A stretch of 64,000 nucleotides of DNA from an uncultured Marinobacter sp. (GTDB lineage: Bacteria; Pseudomonadota; Gammaproteobacteria; Pseudomonadales; Oleiphilaceae). A model generated the notes under the pieces. That model searched no databases. It was not told the DNA's origin and worked only from the letters and a program-made list of their open reading frames with translations. Within the stretch, counting starts at the first letter, position 1; each line of letters opens with the position of its first letter. The translations under genes were made by a program, and so were the position numbers. The stretch spans positions 124,001 to 188,000 of the forward strand of contig NZ_CAMPJO010000001.1 in the NCBI RefSeq assembly GCF_946886895.1. The letters are read 5' to 3'. Positions 34,087 to 46,844 of the stretch are shown here, piece after piece.

Positions 34087-37069
34087 GCTTTGTGCATACC
34101 GCCGGGATCACCAGCAGGGTGAGCACGGTGGACGCCAGCAGCCCGGAAATAATCGCCCAGGCCATGGGCGGCCACAGGGTGGAGCTGGAAAACGCCAGTG
34201 GCAGCAGGCCGGCCACGGTGGTGGCGGTGGTCAGCAGGATTGGCCGGGTGCGACGTTCCACGGCCTTGCGCATGGCGTCCCGGATGGCTTCCCCCCGCGC
34301 CAGTTCCTGATCCATCACGTCCAGTAGCACGATGGCGTTGTTCACCACGATACCCACCAGGGCGATCACGCCCAGCAGTGACTGAAAACCGAAAGGCGAA
34401 CCCGACAGCACCAGCCCCGGAATAATGCCAACCGTCGCCAGCGGCACGGTCAGCAGGATAATCCCCACCCGTCGAAACGAGTTGAACTGCAGCAACAGGA
34501 AGAACAGCAGCAACAGTATGCCGATGGGCGCCGCCGTCAGCAGAGCGCTGTTGGCATCACCGGAGCCTTCGGCGTCGCCGCCCATTTCCAGGCGGGTTCC
34601 GGCGGGCAGTGGGTCGAGCGCCAGTGCGGCGTCGAGTTCCCCCAGGGCCTGGCTGAAACTGTAGCCGGCGCGCAGGTTGGCGGTCACCGTGTTCATCCGT
34701 ACACCATTCCGCTGGTATCGCACCGCCGGTTCCCACGCGGTATCCACGCTGGCGATGGCCGACAGCGGGACAGCGTCACCGTGTTCGTTATAGATGTTGA
34801 CGGACAACAGGCGAGACAGCGACAGCGAAGTACCTTCACGGGATCGCAACACCAGGGGGATCGGGTCCTCTTCCTGGCGGTAGCGTTCGGCAATCACCCC
34901 GAAACTCTGGCCATACAGGCTCTGGGCAACATCCGCCCGGGTCAGGCCATGGCGGGCGGCCGAAGCATCGTCCACATTGATGGCGATGCTGGGCACGCCG
35001 ATGTCGAGATCGTGGCGAACATCCACGGTGCCCGCCACCTCACGCAGGCGGCTGAAGATCTGCTCCACCGCCCGGCCCCGGGTCTGGTTATCGGCATGAT
35101 ACACCCGCACTTCCACGGGTGCGGCCCGGGGCGGCCCCTGGCCGAGGATGCCCACGGTCACATCCAGTTCCGGCATCTGCGTGTTCACATGATGGCGAAC
35201 CCAGCGGATCAGGCCGGTGGTGTCTTCCAGGGTGGGTGTTCGAATCACCAGCCGGGCGCGATTCGGGGCCTGCGGTGCCCGCTGGAGGTTGTAGTAGAAG
35301 GTCGGGCCGGTAAAGCCGACAAACCGGTGAACGTCCAGAACCTCCGGCTGGCTGCGGATCGAACGCTCAAGGTCCGCCGCTGCTTCAGCGGTGCGGGCCT
35401 GGTCCGTGCCCTCCGGCAGGTACAGTTCAACAATCACCCGGGGGCGGTCGGCGTTGGGGAAGAACTGCTGGGCCATGAACGGCGTCATGGCGAGGCTGAT
35501 CACCACCAGCGCGCTGCCGCCGGCAATCAGCCGCCCGGGATAGCGGGACACCCAGCCACCGAGAAACCGGGCAAGACCGATCAGACGATCACCCCGGCCC
35601 GGTTGCCGGGGCTTGAGAAAACGCGCCGCCAGCAGCGGCACCGCAGAGATGGCCAACAGGTAACTGACCGACAGTGTCAGCATGATCATGACCGGGACGC
35701 CCCGGGTGAAGTCCGCCGTGCCACCCTTGGACAGCAATAGCGGTGCGAACGCCGCCAGCGTTGTGCCGGTGGACGCACCCAGTGGCCCGGCCAGCTCCCC
35801 GACTGCCTGGCGCAGGGCATCCAGCCGGCGGACGCCATTGTCCAGGTGATCCTGAATGTTTTCCACGATCACAATGGCGTTATCGATCAGAATCCCCAGG
35901 GAGATCACCATGCCGATCACCGCGATCTGATGCAGCACACCGCCACCCAGGTCGTACAGCCCGACACTGATCAGCGCCACCATCGGCAGGATGGACGCCA
36001 CCAGCAACCCCATGCGCAGCCCCATACCGATAAATACCACGGCGACGATAATCAGCACTGACAGCAGCAGACTCCAGGCCAGGTTGTCCAGCCGCTCCTC
36101 AACCTTGTCGGGCTGGAAGAACATCTCCCGGACACTGTGGGGCCGGAACTCGGCGCGAATCTGGTCGACACGTTCGCGCACCCGCTCACCAAACCGGATG
36201 GCGTCGGTACTGCCCTCCTCCATGATGATTGACACCAGCACCACCCGCTCACCGTCAAACCAGGTTTCCGGCTGGCGCGGCTCCACTGGCCCCCGCCACA
36301 CGTCCGCAGCGGCGGCCAGGGGTACCTGGGAGCCGTCCGGCAACTGGATGGGCGTGGCACGAATGGCCTCAATATCAGCAAACTCGCTGTTCGGAAGCAC
36401 GGACAACCGGCGCCCGTTAACCACCACAAAACCGCCCGGAATGGTCTGGTTCCGTTGCGCCAGCGTGTCCATGACCCGGGCCGGCGAAATACCCAGGCGG
36501 TAGAGGGCAGCATCGTCCAGCGCCAGGGTAATCTGTTCATCGGCATCGCCTTCCAGATCGATCCTCGACACGCCGCGAATATCCGCCAGGTTGTCTTTCA
36601 GCCGCTCCGCCACCGCCGTCAGCTCAGTGACCGACGACGAGCCGCCCACGGCCAGCACGATGGCCGGAATATCAATCAGGCGATCATCCAGCGCCATCTG
36701 GCCGACATCGTCCGGGAAATCCTGACGGGCGCGTTCCATGGCCTGGCGCACCCGGTCCCAGGCCGAGTCGGTATCGTAGATAGTGTCATTCAGCCGCACC
36801 CGGACAATGGCCACGCCGGTACGGGCGGTGCCCTCGGAGAAATCCACCTCCTCGACCTGGCGCAGTTCATCCGCCAGCGGGCTGAGCACCAGGCGTTCCA
36901 CCGCATCGGCGCTGGCACCGGGGTAATTCACAGTGATCAGGCCGGCCCGATAGGGAAAGGACGGGTCCTCCTGCCGGGGCATGGTGCTGTAGGCGGCAAT
37001 GCCAAGCAGGCACAGCATGGTAACCACCATGCCCAGAAGGCGCTGGCAATTCAGTAACCGGCGGACCAT
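34043..37069 (-). CDS. RND efflux transporter, inner-membrane permease
   Basis: A 1008-residue resistance-nodulation-division pump (AcrB/HAE family). It shows the duplicated 6+6 membrane-helix plan with two large periplasmic loops: N-terminal helix LLGMVVTMLCLLGIAAYSTM, LGILIDNAIVIVENIQDHLD (TM4 motif D with Asp residues for proton relay, about 395-410), and in the second half LIGVIALVGIVVNNAIVLLDV-type sequence. The start overlaps the adaptor stop (TAATG). Cargo cannot be told from sequence. No outer-membrane factor is encoded beside it, so it must share one. Confidence 0.93.
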   Translation of the reverse strand: MVRRLLNCQRLLGMVVTMLCLLGIAAYSTMPRQEDPSFPYRAGLITVNYPGASADAVERLVLSPLADELRQVEEVDFSEGTARTGVAIVRVRLNDTIYDTDSAWDRVRQAMERARQDFPDDVGQMALDDRLIDIPAIVLAVGGSSSVTELTAVAERLKDNLADIRGVSRIDLEGDADEQITLALDDAALYRLGISPARVMDTLAQRNQTIPGGFVVVNGRRLSVLPNSEFADIEAIRATPIQLPDGSQVPLAAAADVWRGPVEPRQPETWFDGERVVLVSIIMEEGSTDAIRFGERVRERVDQIRAEFRPHSVREMFFQPDKVEERLDNLAWSLLLSVLIIVAVVFIGMGLRMGLLVASILPMVALISVGLYDLGGGVLHQIAVIGMVISLGILIDNAIVIVENIQDHLDNGVRRLDALRQAVGELAGPLGASTGTTLAAFAPLLLSKGGTADFTRGVPVMIMLTLSVSYLLAISAVPLLAARFLKPRQPGRGDRLIGLARFLGGWVSRYPGRLIAGGSALVVISLAMTPFMAQQFFPNADRPRVIVELYLPEGTDQARTAEAAADLERSIRSQPEVLDVHRFVGFTGPTFYYNLQRAPQAPNRARLVIRTPTLEDTTGLIRWVRHHVNTQMPELDVTVGILGQGPPRAAPVEVRVYHADNQTRGRAVEQIFSRLREVAGTVDVRHDLDIGVPSIAINVDDASAARHGLTRADVAQSLYGQSFGVIAERYRQEEDPIPLVLRSREGTSLSLSRLLSVNIYNEHGDAVPLSAIASVDTAWEPAVRYQRNGVRMNTVTANLRAGYSFSQALGELDAALALDPLPAGTRLEMGGDAEGSGDANSALLTAAPIGILLLLFFLLLQFNSFRRVGIILLTVPLATVGIIPGLVLSGSPFGFQSLLGVIALVGIVVNNAIVLLDVMDQELARGEAIRDAMRKAVERRTRPILLTTATTVAGLLPLAFSSSTLWPPMAWAIISGLLASTVLTLLVIPAVCTKLIRAPVPEPENAPA

Positions 37070-38148
37070 TACCGCACCTCCACGGGGTCGCCATCCGCGA
37101 GACGGGTCATGCCGGCGTACACCACCTGGTCGCCCGGGCTGAGTTCGGCACCGCGCACCACCACCCGCTCACCCACAATGCGTTCCACCACCACCGGAAC
37201 CCGGTGGGCAATACCCGCACGCACACGGTAAACACTCACTCCTTCAGGCCTGCGGATAACCGACAGCAGGGGCACGGTGGTGGCGGCCTCCTGGTCAGGA
37301 ACAATCCCCACCTCCACCGGTACGCCCGGCTCCAGGGTATCCGCCGGCAGGCTCACCAGCACCGGGTGTAACTCGCCGCGAACGGCACCCGCCTGAGCAA
37401 TTTCCACCACCGTTCCGGTGCCCGCCGGTAGGCTGCGGTTCTGCACCGACCAGACCGGCAGGGACTGACCGAGCGACACATGGTCGAGCAGGTAGGCCGG
37501 CACTCGCACCTCTACCTCGCGCCCCTGGGGCGAAGACAGCCGGATGACCGGCTGGCCAACGGCCACAAACTCATCATTTTCCACCAACTGGGCTTCCACT
37601 CGACCGTCGAATGGCGCCCGCAGGGTGCCCTCCGCCAGCATCTGGCTGGCCTCGGCCAGGGCGGCCCGGGCGGTGGCAACACTGGCACTCAGGCTGTCCC
37701 GGCGGGCCGCCAGCTGCTCCAGACTCTGCTCCGACACCACGCCCCGCTCGTGCAACTGGCTCGAACGTTCCCATTCACGGCGAGCCTGCTCATAGCGGGT
37801 CAGCAGTTCATCGAGGCTGGCCCTGGCCGAGTCCCGGGCCGGCTCCAGGGCCGGGTTGTAGAGGCGGGCCAGGACATCGCCGGTGGCGACCTTCTGGCCG
37901 AGCTCCACCGGTTGCGACGTCAGGGTGCCGCTGACCTGGAAGGTCAGAGTGGCTCGCCGGGTGGCCCGGACAATACCGGAGAACCGGAGCGGGATCGCCA
38001 TGGCCTGGCCCCCGGTGACCTCCGCCACCCGAACAGACACGGCCATTTGTGTGGTTTCCGGGGCCACATCGCCGGCCTTACAGCCACCGAGCAGGGCAGA
38101 AAAAACCACCAGGGTTAACGCGGTCACTGAGAGTCGAAGCGGTATCAT
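37069..38148 (-). CDS. RND efflux periplasmic adaptor (lipoprotein)
   Basis: A 359-residue membrane-fusion protein with a lipoprotein signal (lipobox LLGGC, Cys about residue 23 from ATG 38148). ATG 38148 has AAAGGA 6 nt upstream; an ATG 15 nt earlier lacks a good site. Then come a lipoyl-like half-motif (GTLTSQPVELGQKVATGDVL), a coiled-coil hairpin (about residues 95-155), a second lipoyl half (GTLRAPFDGRVEAQLVE), and a beta-barrel. Coupled to the pump gene; divergent from the TetR gene. Confidence 0.92.
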   Translation of the reverse strand: MIPLRLSVTALTLVVFSALLGGCKAGDVAPETTQMAVSVRVAEVTGGQAMAIPLRFSGIVRATRRATLTFQVSGTLTSQPVELGQKVATGDVLARLYNPALEPARDSARASLDELLTRYEQARREWERSSQLHERGVVSEQSLEQLAARRDSLSASVATARAALAEASQMLAEGTLRAPFDGRVEAQLVENDEFVAVGQPVIRLSSPQGREVEVRVPAYLLDHVSLGQSLPVWSVQNRSLPAGTGTVVEIAQAGAVRGELHPVLVSLPADTLEPGVPVEVGIVPDQEAATTVPLLSVIRRPEGVSVYRVRAGIAHRVPVVVERIVGERVVVRGAELSPGDQVVYAGMTRLADGDPVEVR

Positions 38149-38172
38149 GGCCCATCCTTTCATCCGTGTGTT

Positions 38173-38190
38173 GGTGTCTGGCCAGACACC
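38173..38190. promoter_or_regulatory. 18-bp perfect palindrome in the RND/tetR intergenic region
   Basis: GGTGTCTGG / CCAGACACC with no spacer, about 25 bp upstream of the adaptor start. A likely operator, but its half-site differs from the pair at 38218-38248, so a second regulator is possible. Confidence 0.5.
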
Positions 38191-38217
38191 TTCCCTGTCT
38201 GCCTGGCCATCATTACC

Positions 38218-38248
38218 GACATAATGTCATTCTTTGACAAATTGTCAA
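38218..38248. promoter_or_regulatory. Tandem TetR-type operators GACA-N3-TGTC
   Basis: GACAT-A-ATGTC (38218-38228) and TTGACAA-A-TTGTCAA (38234-38248) share GACA-N3-TGTC, with centres 18 bp apart, about 64 bp before the tetR start and in the divergent promoter region. This is the arrangement expected for two TetR dimers. Confidence 0.6.
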
Positions 38249-38311
38249 TAATCAGGTTTGATCCGCTTTCAGGTATCATGCCTGTGCGTTGCAACCAAAC
38301 CGGACGAAGTC

Positions 38312-38947
38312 ATGAGTGAACCGCTGAAAACACGCCGCGAACGGGAAAAGCAGGCCCGTTACGACGCTATCCTGGACGCCGCCGAACGGGTGTTCTCGGA
38401 AAAGGGCTACGAGCGCACCTCCATGGACGATATCGCCCGCATCGCCAGCCTCAGTCGCGCCCTGCTCTATGTCTATTTCAAGGACAAGGCCGCCATTCAA
38501 CGGGGCATCATGCTGCGGGCCGGCCAGAGCCTGTCGCGGCGGTTCGAGGAGGCCCGACGCACGGCCACCTCCGGGCTGGCACAAATCCGGGCCATGGGCG
38601 AGGCCTACTACCGTTTCTACCTGGACGAGCCGGATTATTTCTCGGCGCTCACCCAGGCCTCCACGGCCATGGCGGAAGCGGACGAAAGCCAGGCCATGGA
38701 AATGTACTGCTCAAAAACCGAGGTGATGGAGCTGATGGTGGGTGCCATCAGGCTGGGGCTGGAAGACGGCACCATGAACCGGGACCGGATTACCAGTCCC
38801 GAAGAAACCGCACTGTACCTGCGGGGCTCGCTGCATGGCGTGATATTGCTGTGCCAGTCCGAAATGGGCGAAGGCGCTCCAGAGGTTCCCGCCGAGCACC
38901 TGATCCGCCATACCATGGACATGCTGACCCGGTCGATTGTGTCCTGA
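38312..38947 (+). CDS. TetR-family transcriptional regulator
   Basis: A 211-residue repressor with an N-terminal TetR helix-turn-helix (REREKQARYDAILDAAERVF, SEKGYERTSMDDIARIASLS, LLYVYFKDKAAIQRGI; residues about 8-60) and a helical ligand domain. ATG 38312 (MSEPLKTRRE) is chosen since the family starts there; the frame is open 18 codons further. Divergent from the RND pump genes, it very likely represses them. Its stop is only 2 bp from the astB stop, with no terminator between. Confidence 0.92.
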   Translation: MSEPLKTRREREKQARYDAILDAAERVFSEKGYERTSMDDIARIASLSRALLYVYFKDKAAIQRGIMLRAGQSLSRRFEEARRTATSGLAQIRAMGEAYYRFYLDEPDYFSALTQASTAMAEADESQAMEMYCSKTEVMELMVGAIRLGLEDGTMNRDRITSPEETALYLRGSLHGVILLCQSEMGEGAPEVPAEHLIRHTMDMLTRSIVS

Positions 38948-38949
38948 CG

Positions 38950-40290
38950 CTAACGCTGAAAATCGTAGATCGATCCGAGCCCGAGGATGCCGGTCAGCTC
39001 ATCCAGAGCCTTGCGGACCTCGTCCAGGAGCATCGGGTCCGCCAGGTCGTCCTGGCTGAGCTGGTCCCGATAGTGGGCCTCCACCCAGGTCGTCAGCCGT
39101 TCATACAGGGCATCGGTCAGAATCACACCCCGATGCATGGCGGCCAGCTCCTCATCGCTGAGCACCACACGCAGTCGCAGGCACGCCGGACCACCACCGT
39201 TGCGCATGGACTGCTTGACATCAAACACCTCGACCGACTGGATGGGCCCGCCTGACCGGACCAGGTCATCCAGATAGCGGCTGACCGACGCCACCTCCCG
39301 ACACTCACCGGGCACGGCAAGCAGCATGCCATCGGGGGCATTCAGGAGCTGACTGTTAAACAGGTACGACGCCACCGCATCGGCGATCGGCACCTGATCG
39401 CTGCTGACCCGCACCGCCTGCAGTTCCGTGCCAGTCAGGCGGGCGCGAACATCCGCCAGTACCCGGTCTTCCTCCAGGAATGCCATATCGTGATAGAACA
39501 GGGTATGGCCGTTGCCCACCGCAATCACATCGTTATGGAACACGCCGGCGTCGATCGCCGCCGGGTTCTGTTGGGCGAAGACCACATGCCCGTCGCTCAG
39601 GCCATGTAGGCGGGCAATCGCCTGGGATGCTTCCAGAGTTTGCCGCGCCGGGTATTTTTTCGGCGCCGGGGCCCGTTCATTGAAGGCGGTCTGGCCATAG
39701 ACGAAGAGCTCCACCCCGGGCTCCCCGTAGCCCGCGCACAGGCGGGTGTGATTGGCGGCACCTTCGTCGCCGAAATGGCTGACCGAAGGCAGGGCCGGGT
39801 GATGGGCAAAATAGCTGTCATCGGCAAAGATGGCTTTCAGGGTACGCCCGGTCACCGTGTGTTCGATGGAACGATGGAATTTGGCACTCAGATTGGCGGG
39901 GGTGAAATGCACCCGGTGGTCTTTCGTGTCGGCGCTCGGCGACACCGTGGCGGCGTTGGCCGTCCACATGGCCGAGGCGGAAGATGCGGCGGCCAGAATG
40001 GCCGGACTGGTCTTCGCCACCTGCCCGAGCACCTGCGCATCGGTGCCGGTAAAGCCAAGGGCCCTGAGTGTCCGCATGTGCGGGCGCTCATGGGGGGGCA
40101 GTACGCCCTGCACGTAGCCCCGGTCCGCCAGCCGCTTCATCTTCGCCAGCCCCTGAAGGGCCGCTTCCCGGGGGTTGGACGCGGCGTTCACGTTGGACTT
40201 GGATGCCACATTCCCCCAGGACAGCCCGGCGTAGTTGTGGGTAGGCCCCACCAGACCGTCAAAATTTGCTTCTACCGCATGTTTTGCCAT
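38950..40290 (-). CDS. astB: N-succinylarginine dihydrolase AstB
   Basis: Hydrolyses N2-succinylarginine to N2-succinylornithine, CO2 and ammonia, second step of the AST pathway. The 446-residue protein has the pentein/amidinotransferase-like fold; visible are [16 protein letters not shown] at the N-terminus, the [20 protein letters not shown] segment with catalytic Glu and His, [14 protein letters not shown] with the catalytic Cys (about 370), and [16 protein letters not shown] at the end. Last gene of the minus-strand ast set, 13 bp after astD. Confidence 0.96.
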   Translation of the reverse strand: MAKHAVEANFDGLVGPTHNYAGLSWGNVASKSNVNAASNPREAALQGLAKMKRLADRGYVQGVLPPHERPHMRTLRALGFTGTDAQVLGQVAKTSPAILAAASSASAMWTANAATVSPSADTKDHRVHFTPANLSAKFHRSIEHTVTGRTLKAIFADDSYFAHHPALPSVSHFGDEGAANHTRLCAGYGEPGVELFVYGQTAFNERAPAPKKYPARQTLEASQAIARLHGLSDGHVVFAQQNPAAIDAGVFHNDVIAVGNGHTLFYHDMAFLEEDRVLADVRARLTGTELQAVRVSSDQVPIADAVASYLFNSQLLNAPDGMLLAVPGECREVASVSRYLDDLVRSGGPIQSVEVFDVKQSMRNGGGPACLRLRVVLSDEELAAMHRGVILTDALYERLTTWVEAHYRDQLSQDDLADPMLLDEVRKALDELTGILGLGSIYDFQR

Positions 40291-40303
40291 GGCTGTGGTT
40301 CCG

Positions 40304-42858
<2,555 letters not shown>

Positions 42859-42886
42859 GGCACACCCTCCTTAACGATAAACGGCG

Positions 42887-43903
42887 TCATAGCGGCGCCA
42901 TCCTGACCGGGTCCCCGGCCGACCGGTTGAGCGCCTGCCAGGCGCGCACCGGTACCTTGAGCGAGCCGTCCAGCGTGTCCGACACGGGCGCCAGCGTACA
43001 CCGGAAATCCTGCCCCTGGCCACCGGCGACCAGGCAGATGTCGCCGGTGTCGTCATGGGCGGCATGCAGGGCTTTGCTGTGGCTGGTCACCAGCGTCCGC
43101 AAGGCATCGGTGCGGGCTTCCAGAACCGGCCCGGCGTCAAAAATATCCAGGTAGCAGCCGGGCAGGAACCCCTCCCGTTGCAGTAATTCGAAATTCGCCC
43201 GGGTCAGCGTATGGGGCTGCCCCAGCGCATCCTGGGCGGCGGGCGACAACAGAGTCACGTAGATCGGGTTGGGCGGCATCAGCTCGGCAATAAAGGTCTT
43301 GCTCAGTTGCCCGGAATACTGATCCGCCGTGTCGAAATCCATGTTGAAGAAGTGCCTGCCCAGGCTGTCCCAGAACGGCACGCTGTCATCCTCGAGCTGC
43401 ACCCCCTGGATTTCCACGGCAATCCGTGAGGTGAACCAGTCCCGGTGGCCGGCGATGAACAGCACCCGCGCCCGGGACAGCAGTTCGAAGGCCTCGGAGC
43501 CCCGCAATTCCGGGCGGATCGAGAATGAACACAACAGGGTCTGGCCCGTCAGTGAATGCGAGGGGTACAGCACTTCCACCCGCCGTGACACGCCCAACTC
43601 GTGGGAGGCATGAATGAGGGCATCACGCCGGTAATTGTAGAAGGGCTCGCCGTTGCCGGCCTCACTGTCGATGCCCGCGGTCCCCTCGATGGCCCCGGTC
43701 CCGGTATTCTCGAGCACGAACAGAAAGCGGGGCGGCTCGTCGGCATCGTGCCTGCCCGCAAAGGACGCCAGGGAATGCTCAATCTTGTAGGCCAGCGCGT
43801 CGCTCTGCTTGGGCAGGGTGGAGGACAGGCGGGCACGCTGGGTGCCCGCGAGGTCCAGAATCTGGTCCAGATCATCCGGACGTGCCGGACGTACCAGCCA
43901 CAT
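42887..43903 (-). CDS. aruF: Arginine N-succinyltransferase, alpha subunit (AruF)
   Basis: A 338-residue paralogue of AruG with the same plan: WLVRPARPDDLDQILDLAGT, ELLSRARVLFIAGHRDW, AVEIQGVQLEDDSVPFWDSL and ELMPPNPIYVTLLSP. The gene lies 9 bp after astC and 28 bp before aruG. Two diverged subunits, rather than a single AstA as in enterobacteria, point to a Pseudomonas/Marinobacter-type pathway. Confidence 0.94.
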   Translation of the reverse strand: MWLVRPARPDDLDQILDLAGTQRARLSSTLPKQSDALAYKIEHSLASFAGRHDADEPPRFLFVLENTGTGAIEGTAGIDSEAGNGEPFYNYRRDALIHASHELGVSRRVEVLYPSHSLTGQTLLCSFSIRPELRGSEAFELLSRARVLFIAGHRDWFTSRIAVEIQGVQLEDDSVPFWDSLGRHFFNMDFDTADQYSGQLSKTFIAELMPPNPIYVTLLSPAAQDALGQPHTLTRANFELLQREGFLPGCYLDIFDAGPVLEARTDALRTLVTSHSKALHAAHDDTGDICLVAGGQGQDFRCTLAPVSDTLDGSLKVPVRAWQALNRSAGDPVRMAPL

Positions 43904-43912
43904 AACGACTCC

Positions 43913-45127
43913 TTAAGCGGTCAGCTTTTTCACTGCGGCTTCAAAACGCGACAGCGCCTCATCAATATCGGATTCCGGAATAATCAGCGACGGTGCCAGC
44001 CGGACCACATTGGCGCCAGCGATCAGTACCATCACACCCTCCGCGAGGCCGGCGTTCAGGAATTCCCGGGCCTTGCCCTGCCAGGCTTCCGTCAGCACGC
44101 AACCCAGCAACAGGCCGGCGCCCCGCACTTCACTGAACACCCCGTACCGCTCGCCGATGTCCATCATGCCCTTGCGCAGATGGTCGGAGCGGGCCTTCAC
44201 GCCCTTGAGGATGTCGGGCTGGCTGACGGTATCAATCACCTTCTGGGCCACCGCACAGGCCAGCGCATTCCCGCCATAGGTGCTGCCGTGGGTGCCCACA
44301 CCCAGGCTGGCCGCAATCTTGGCCGTGGTCAGCATGGCGGCCACCGGGAAACCACCCCCCAGGCCCTTGGCGCTGGACAGGATATCCGGGACCACGTTGT
44401 ACATCTGATAGGCGTAAAGGTGGCCACTGCGGCCGACGCCTGACTGCACCTCATCGAACACCAGCAGCGCGTCGTTTTCATCACAGAGCGCACGCAGGCC
44501 TTCCAGGAAGGCCGGATCCGCGGGCATGACACCACCTTCGCCCTGAATGGGCTCCACCACGATAGCGCAGGTTTTTTCTTTCGAGACCAGTTTCTTCACG
44601 GACTCAAGATCGTTGAAGTCCGCATGATGAATACCACCGGGCGCCGGCTCGAAGCCCTCAAGGTATTTAGGCTGGCCACCCACGCTGACGGTAAAGAGGG
44701 TGCGGCCATGGAAGGAGTTCTTGAACGAAATGATTTCATTCTTCTCCGGACCGAAATGCTCCCAGGCGTACCGGCGCGCCAGCTTGAAGGCAGCCTCGTT
44801 GGCCTCGCCCCCGGAGTTGGCAAAGAACACCCGTTCGGCAAAGGTCAGTTCACACAGGGTTTTCGCCAGGCGCAGGGCCGGCTCGTTGGTCATCACATTG
44901 GACAGGTGCCAGATTTTCTCGGCCTGATCCTGCAGCGCACCCACCAGCCCGGGGTGTGAGTGGCCGAGGCAGGTCACCGCGATACCGCCCTGGAGATCGA
45001 CATATTCCCGATCGTCCTGATCCCATAGCCGGGACCCCTCGCCGCGCACCGGGATGATCGAGCCGGGGGCGTAGTTGGGTACCATTACCTGATCGAAGAG
45101 TTCGCGGCTGACGGGTTCTTTGTTCAT
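43913..45127 (-). CDS. astC: Succinylornithine/acetylornithine aminotransferase (AstC/AruC)
   Basis: A 404-residue class III PLP aminotransferase. It transfers the amino group of N-succinylornithine to 2-oxoglutarate. Motifs: [19 protein letters not shown] (PLP phosphate region), [30 protein letters not shown] (PLP-ring Asp), and [15 protein letters not shown] (Schiff-base Lys, about 249). First gene of astC-aruF-aruG-astD-astB. The same type of enzyme can also serve arginine synthesis. Confidence 0.95.
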   Translation of the reverse strand: MNKEPVSRELFDQVMVPNYAPGSIIPVRGEGSRLWDQDDREYVDLQGGIAVTCLGHSHPGLVGALQDQAEKIWHLSNVMTNEPALRLAKTLCELTFAERVFFANSGGEANEAAFKLARRYAWEHFGPEKNEIISFKNSFHGRTLFTVSVGGQPKYLEGFEPAPGGIHHADFNDLESVKKLVSKEKTCAIVVEPIQGEGGVMPADPAFLEGLRALCDENDALLVFDEVQSGVGRSGHLYAYQMYNVVPDILSSAKGLGGGFPVAAMLTTAKIAASLGVGTHGSTYGGNALACAVAQKVIDTVSQPDILKGVKARSDHLRKGMMDIGERYGVFSEVRGAGLLLGCVLTEAWQGKAREFLNAGLAEGVMVLIAGANVVRLAPSLIIPESDIDEALSRFEAAVKKLTA

Positions 45128-45227
45128 AGATCTCTCTCGGGAAAGCGGATAAACGTATCAACATAGTCGAGTTGGCACACCCGGCAAGTACGTAGGTGTG
45201 CGGACCCGAAATATCATGATACGCCAC

Positions 45228-46682
45228 TCAGGGCATAAGAACAGCCGGTTCACCCACCGCTGGCAATTCAACCAGCCGGTGGGCACCCGGAGCACCTCGC
45301 CCCATCAGGGCCCTGACCAGCAATTTGTAGGAGTCCAGATCAAAGGTCACGGCCTGCCCCCGTAACGAGAGGTCCTCCAGGTCCCGCTCATCGTGCAGTG
45401 TGGCCACATGCATCCAGTTGTAGACCACCAGGATATCGGTGCGCCCGGAGCCTCCATCACGCTCCACAATGCCCACTGGGCCCCGCCAGGGCCAGGTTTT
45501 CAGGCGCAGACCGTGAAAGGCAATCTGCACCCGAAGGTTATAGCGGGTGACATCCTCCAGATGCTCGCAGGCCCCCTTGCAACGCCCGAGCGCGCGCTGG
45601 AAACACGGGCCCTCGTGGTCTGGCTCCAGGTCCAGCAGTTTGTTGCATAACTCGTTCTTCGCCGCCACGCCACTGAGGGCCCGCTCGGCGTCGCGTTTGC
45701 TCCGGAACAGGCCAAAGTAGTCGCCCAACCGGTGCGGCTCGATTTCCCGCACCAGTCGGGCCCTCAGGTAACCGGCGTCATTCGGGCACAACTCAATGCT
45801 GACCAGATTCTTGGCGGCCCGGGAACGGCGGTTGAACAGTGGCTTCAGGGTTTTGATCTGCCTGAGCTCCAGCAGCAGCGCGCCCAGTTCGCCGGCGGTT
45901 TCCGTCCACTCGACCCGGCGCAGGCTTTCCGACAGGCGCACGCCCCGGCTGGAATTGTGATCGCCGGAGAAATGCGAGGCCACCCGCTGGGCAATATGGG
46001 TACTCTTGCCCACGTACAGCAGCACATCATTCTCCCCGTAAAACCGGTACACGCCCGGCCCCCGGGGCAACGTTTCCAGAGTATCCACCGGCAGGTGGGA
46101 AGGAATACTCGGCCGTTGCAGCAACGCCTGGATGGCCGCCTCCATGGGCTCATCGCCCTTCTCGGCCCGGGCATGGGTGAAAAACGCCAGCATCGCCGCC
46201 ACATCCCCCATGGCCCGGTGGCGCTGCACCTGCTCAAGCCCATGGCGTTCGATCAGCGCGTCCATGTTGTGCCGCCGATGCTCCGGATACAGCCACCGGG
46301 ACAGCTTTACCGTGCACAGCACCCGCGCCGAAAACACCCGTCCCAACCGCCGGAATTCGGACTTGATAAAGCCATAGTCAAAGCGCGCATTGTGGGCCAC
46401 AAACACCGTGCCCCGGAGCTTCTCCTCAAGCATGTCCGCCACCTCCGCGAACAACGGTGCATCGGCCACCATGCCGTTGGAGATACCGGTAAGCTGTTCG
46501 ATGAACGGCGAAATCCGCGTTTCCGGATTGAGCAGCGTCTGCCACTCCCCCACCGACTCACCAGCCCGCCAGAACCGGATACCGATCTCGGTAATCCGAT
46601 CCCGGGATGAATTGCCGCCCGTAGTCTCGATATCGAGAAAAGCAAAGGTCGTATCCTGAAAGACTGTACTTTTGGAGGTCAT
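45228..46682 (-). CDS. Exonuclease / GIY-YIG endonuclease fusion (DnaQ + UvrC-N/Cho-like)
   Basis: A 484-residue two-domain nuclease. Residues about 10-175 are a DEDDh exonuclease (FAFLDIETTGG, VFVAHNARFDYGFIKSEF, HRAMGDVAAMLAF). Residues about 205-285 are a GIY-YIG domain (GPGVYRFYGENDVLLYVGKS, then RVASHF), as in UvrC and Cho. A Cys-containing segment follows (LEPDHEGPCFQRALGRCKGAC), like the UvrC-side linker. Proteins with this architecture are annotated in many gammaproteobacteria and are probably DNA-repair nucleases. Monocistronic. Confidence 0.93.
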   Translation of the reverse strand: MTSKSTVFQDTTFAFLDIETTGGNSSRDRITEIGIRFWRAGESVGEWQTLLNPETRISPFIEQLTGISNGMVADAPLFAEVADMLEEKLRGTVFVAHNARFDYGFIKSEFRRLGRVFSARVLCTVKLSRWLYPEHRRHNMDALIERHGLEQVQRHRAMGDVAAMLAFFTHARAEKGDEPMEAAIQALLQRPSIPSHLPVDTLETLPRGPGVYRFYGENDVLLYVGKSTHIAQRVASHFSGDHNSSRGVRLSESLRRVEWTETAGELGALLLELRQIKTLKPLFNRRSRAAKNLVSIELCPNDAGYLRARLVREIEPHRLGDYFGLFRSKRDAERALSGVAAKNELCNKLLDLEPDHEGPCFQRALGRCKGACEHLEDVTRYNLRVQIAFHGLRLKTWPWRGPVGIVERDGGSGRTDILVVYNWMHVATLHDERDLEDLSLRGQAVTFDLDSYKLLVRALMGRGAPGAHRLVELPAVGEPAVLMP

Positions 46683-46844
46683 GGAACAACATTACGCCTC
46701 GATCGCAACCGCAGATGTCTGACTAGCAACGAAAAGCCTCTATAGACATTCGTCTAAATAAACGTCGAATTTATTTGAATTGTCACAGATTCGTAACTAC
46801 CTTGATGTCGGGTCCAACAAAAATAATGTGTGGAGACAACAACG

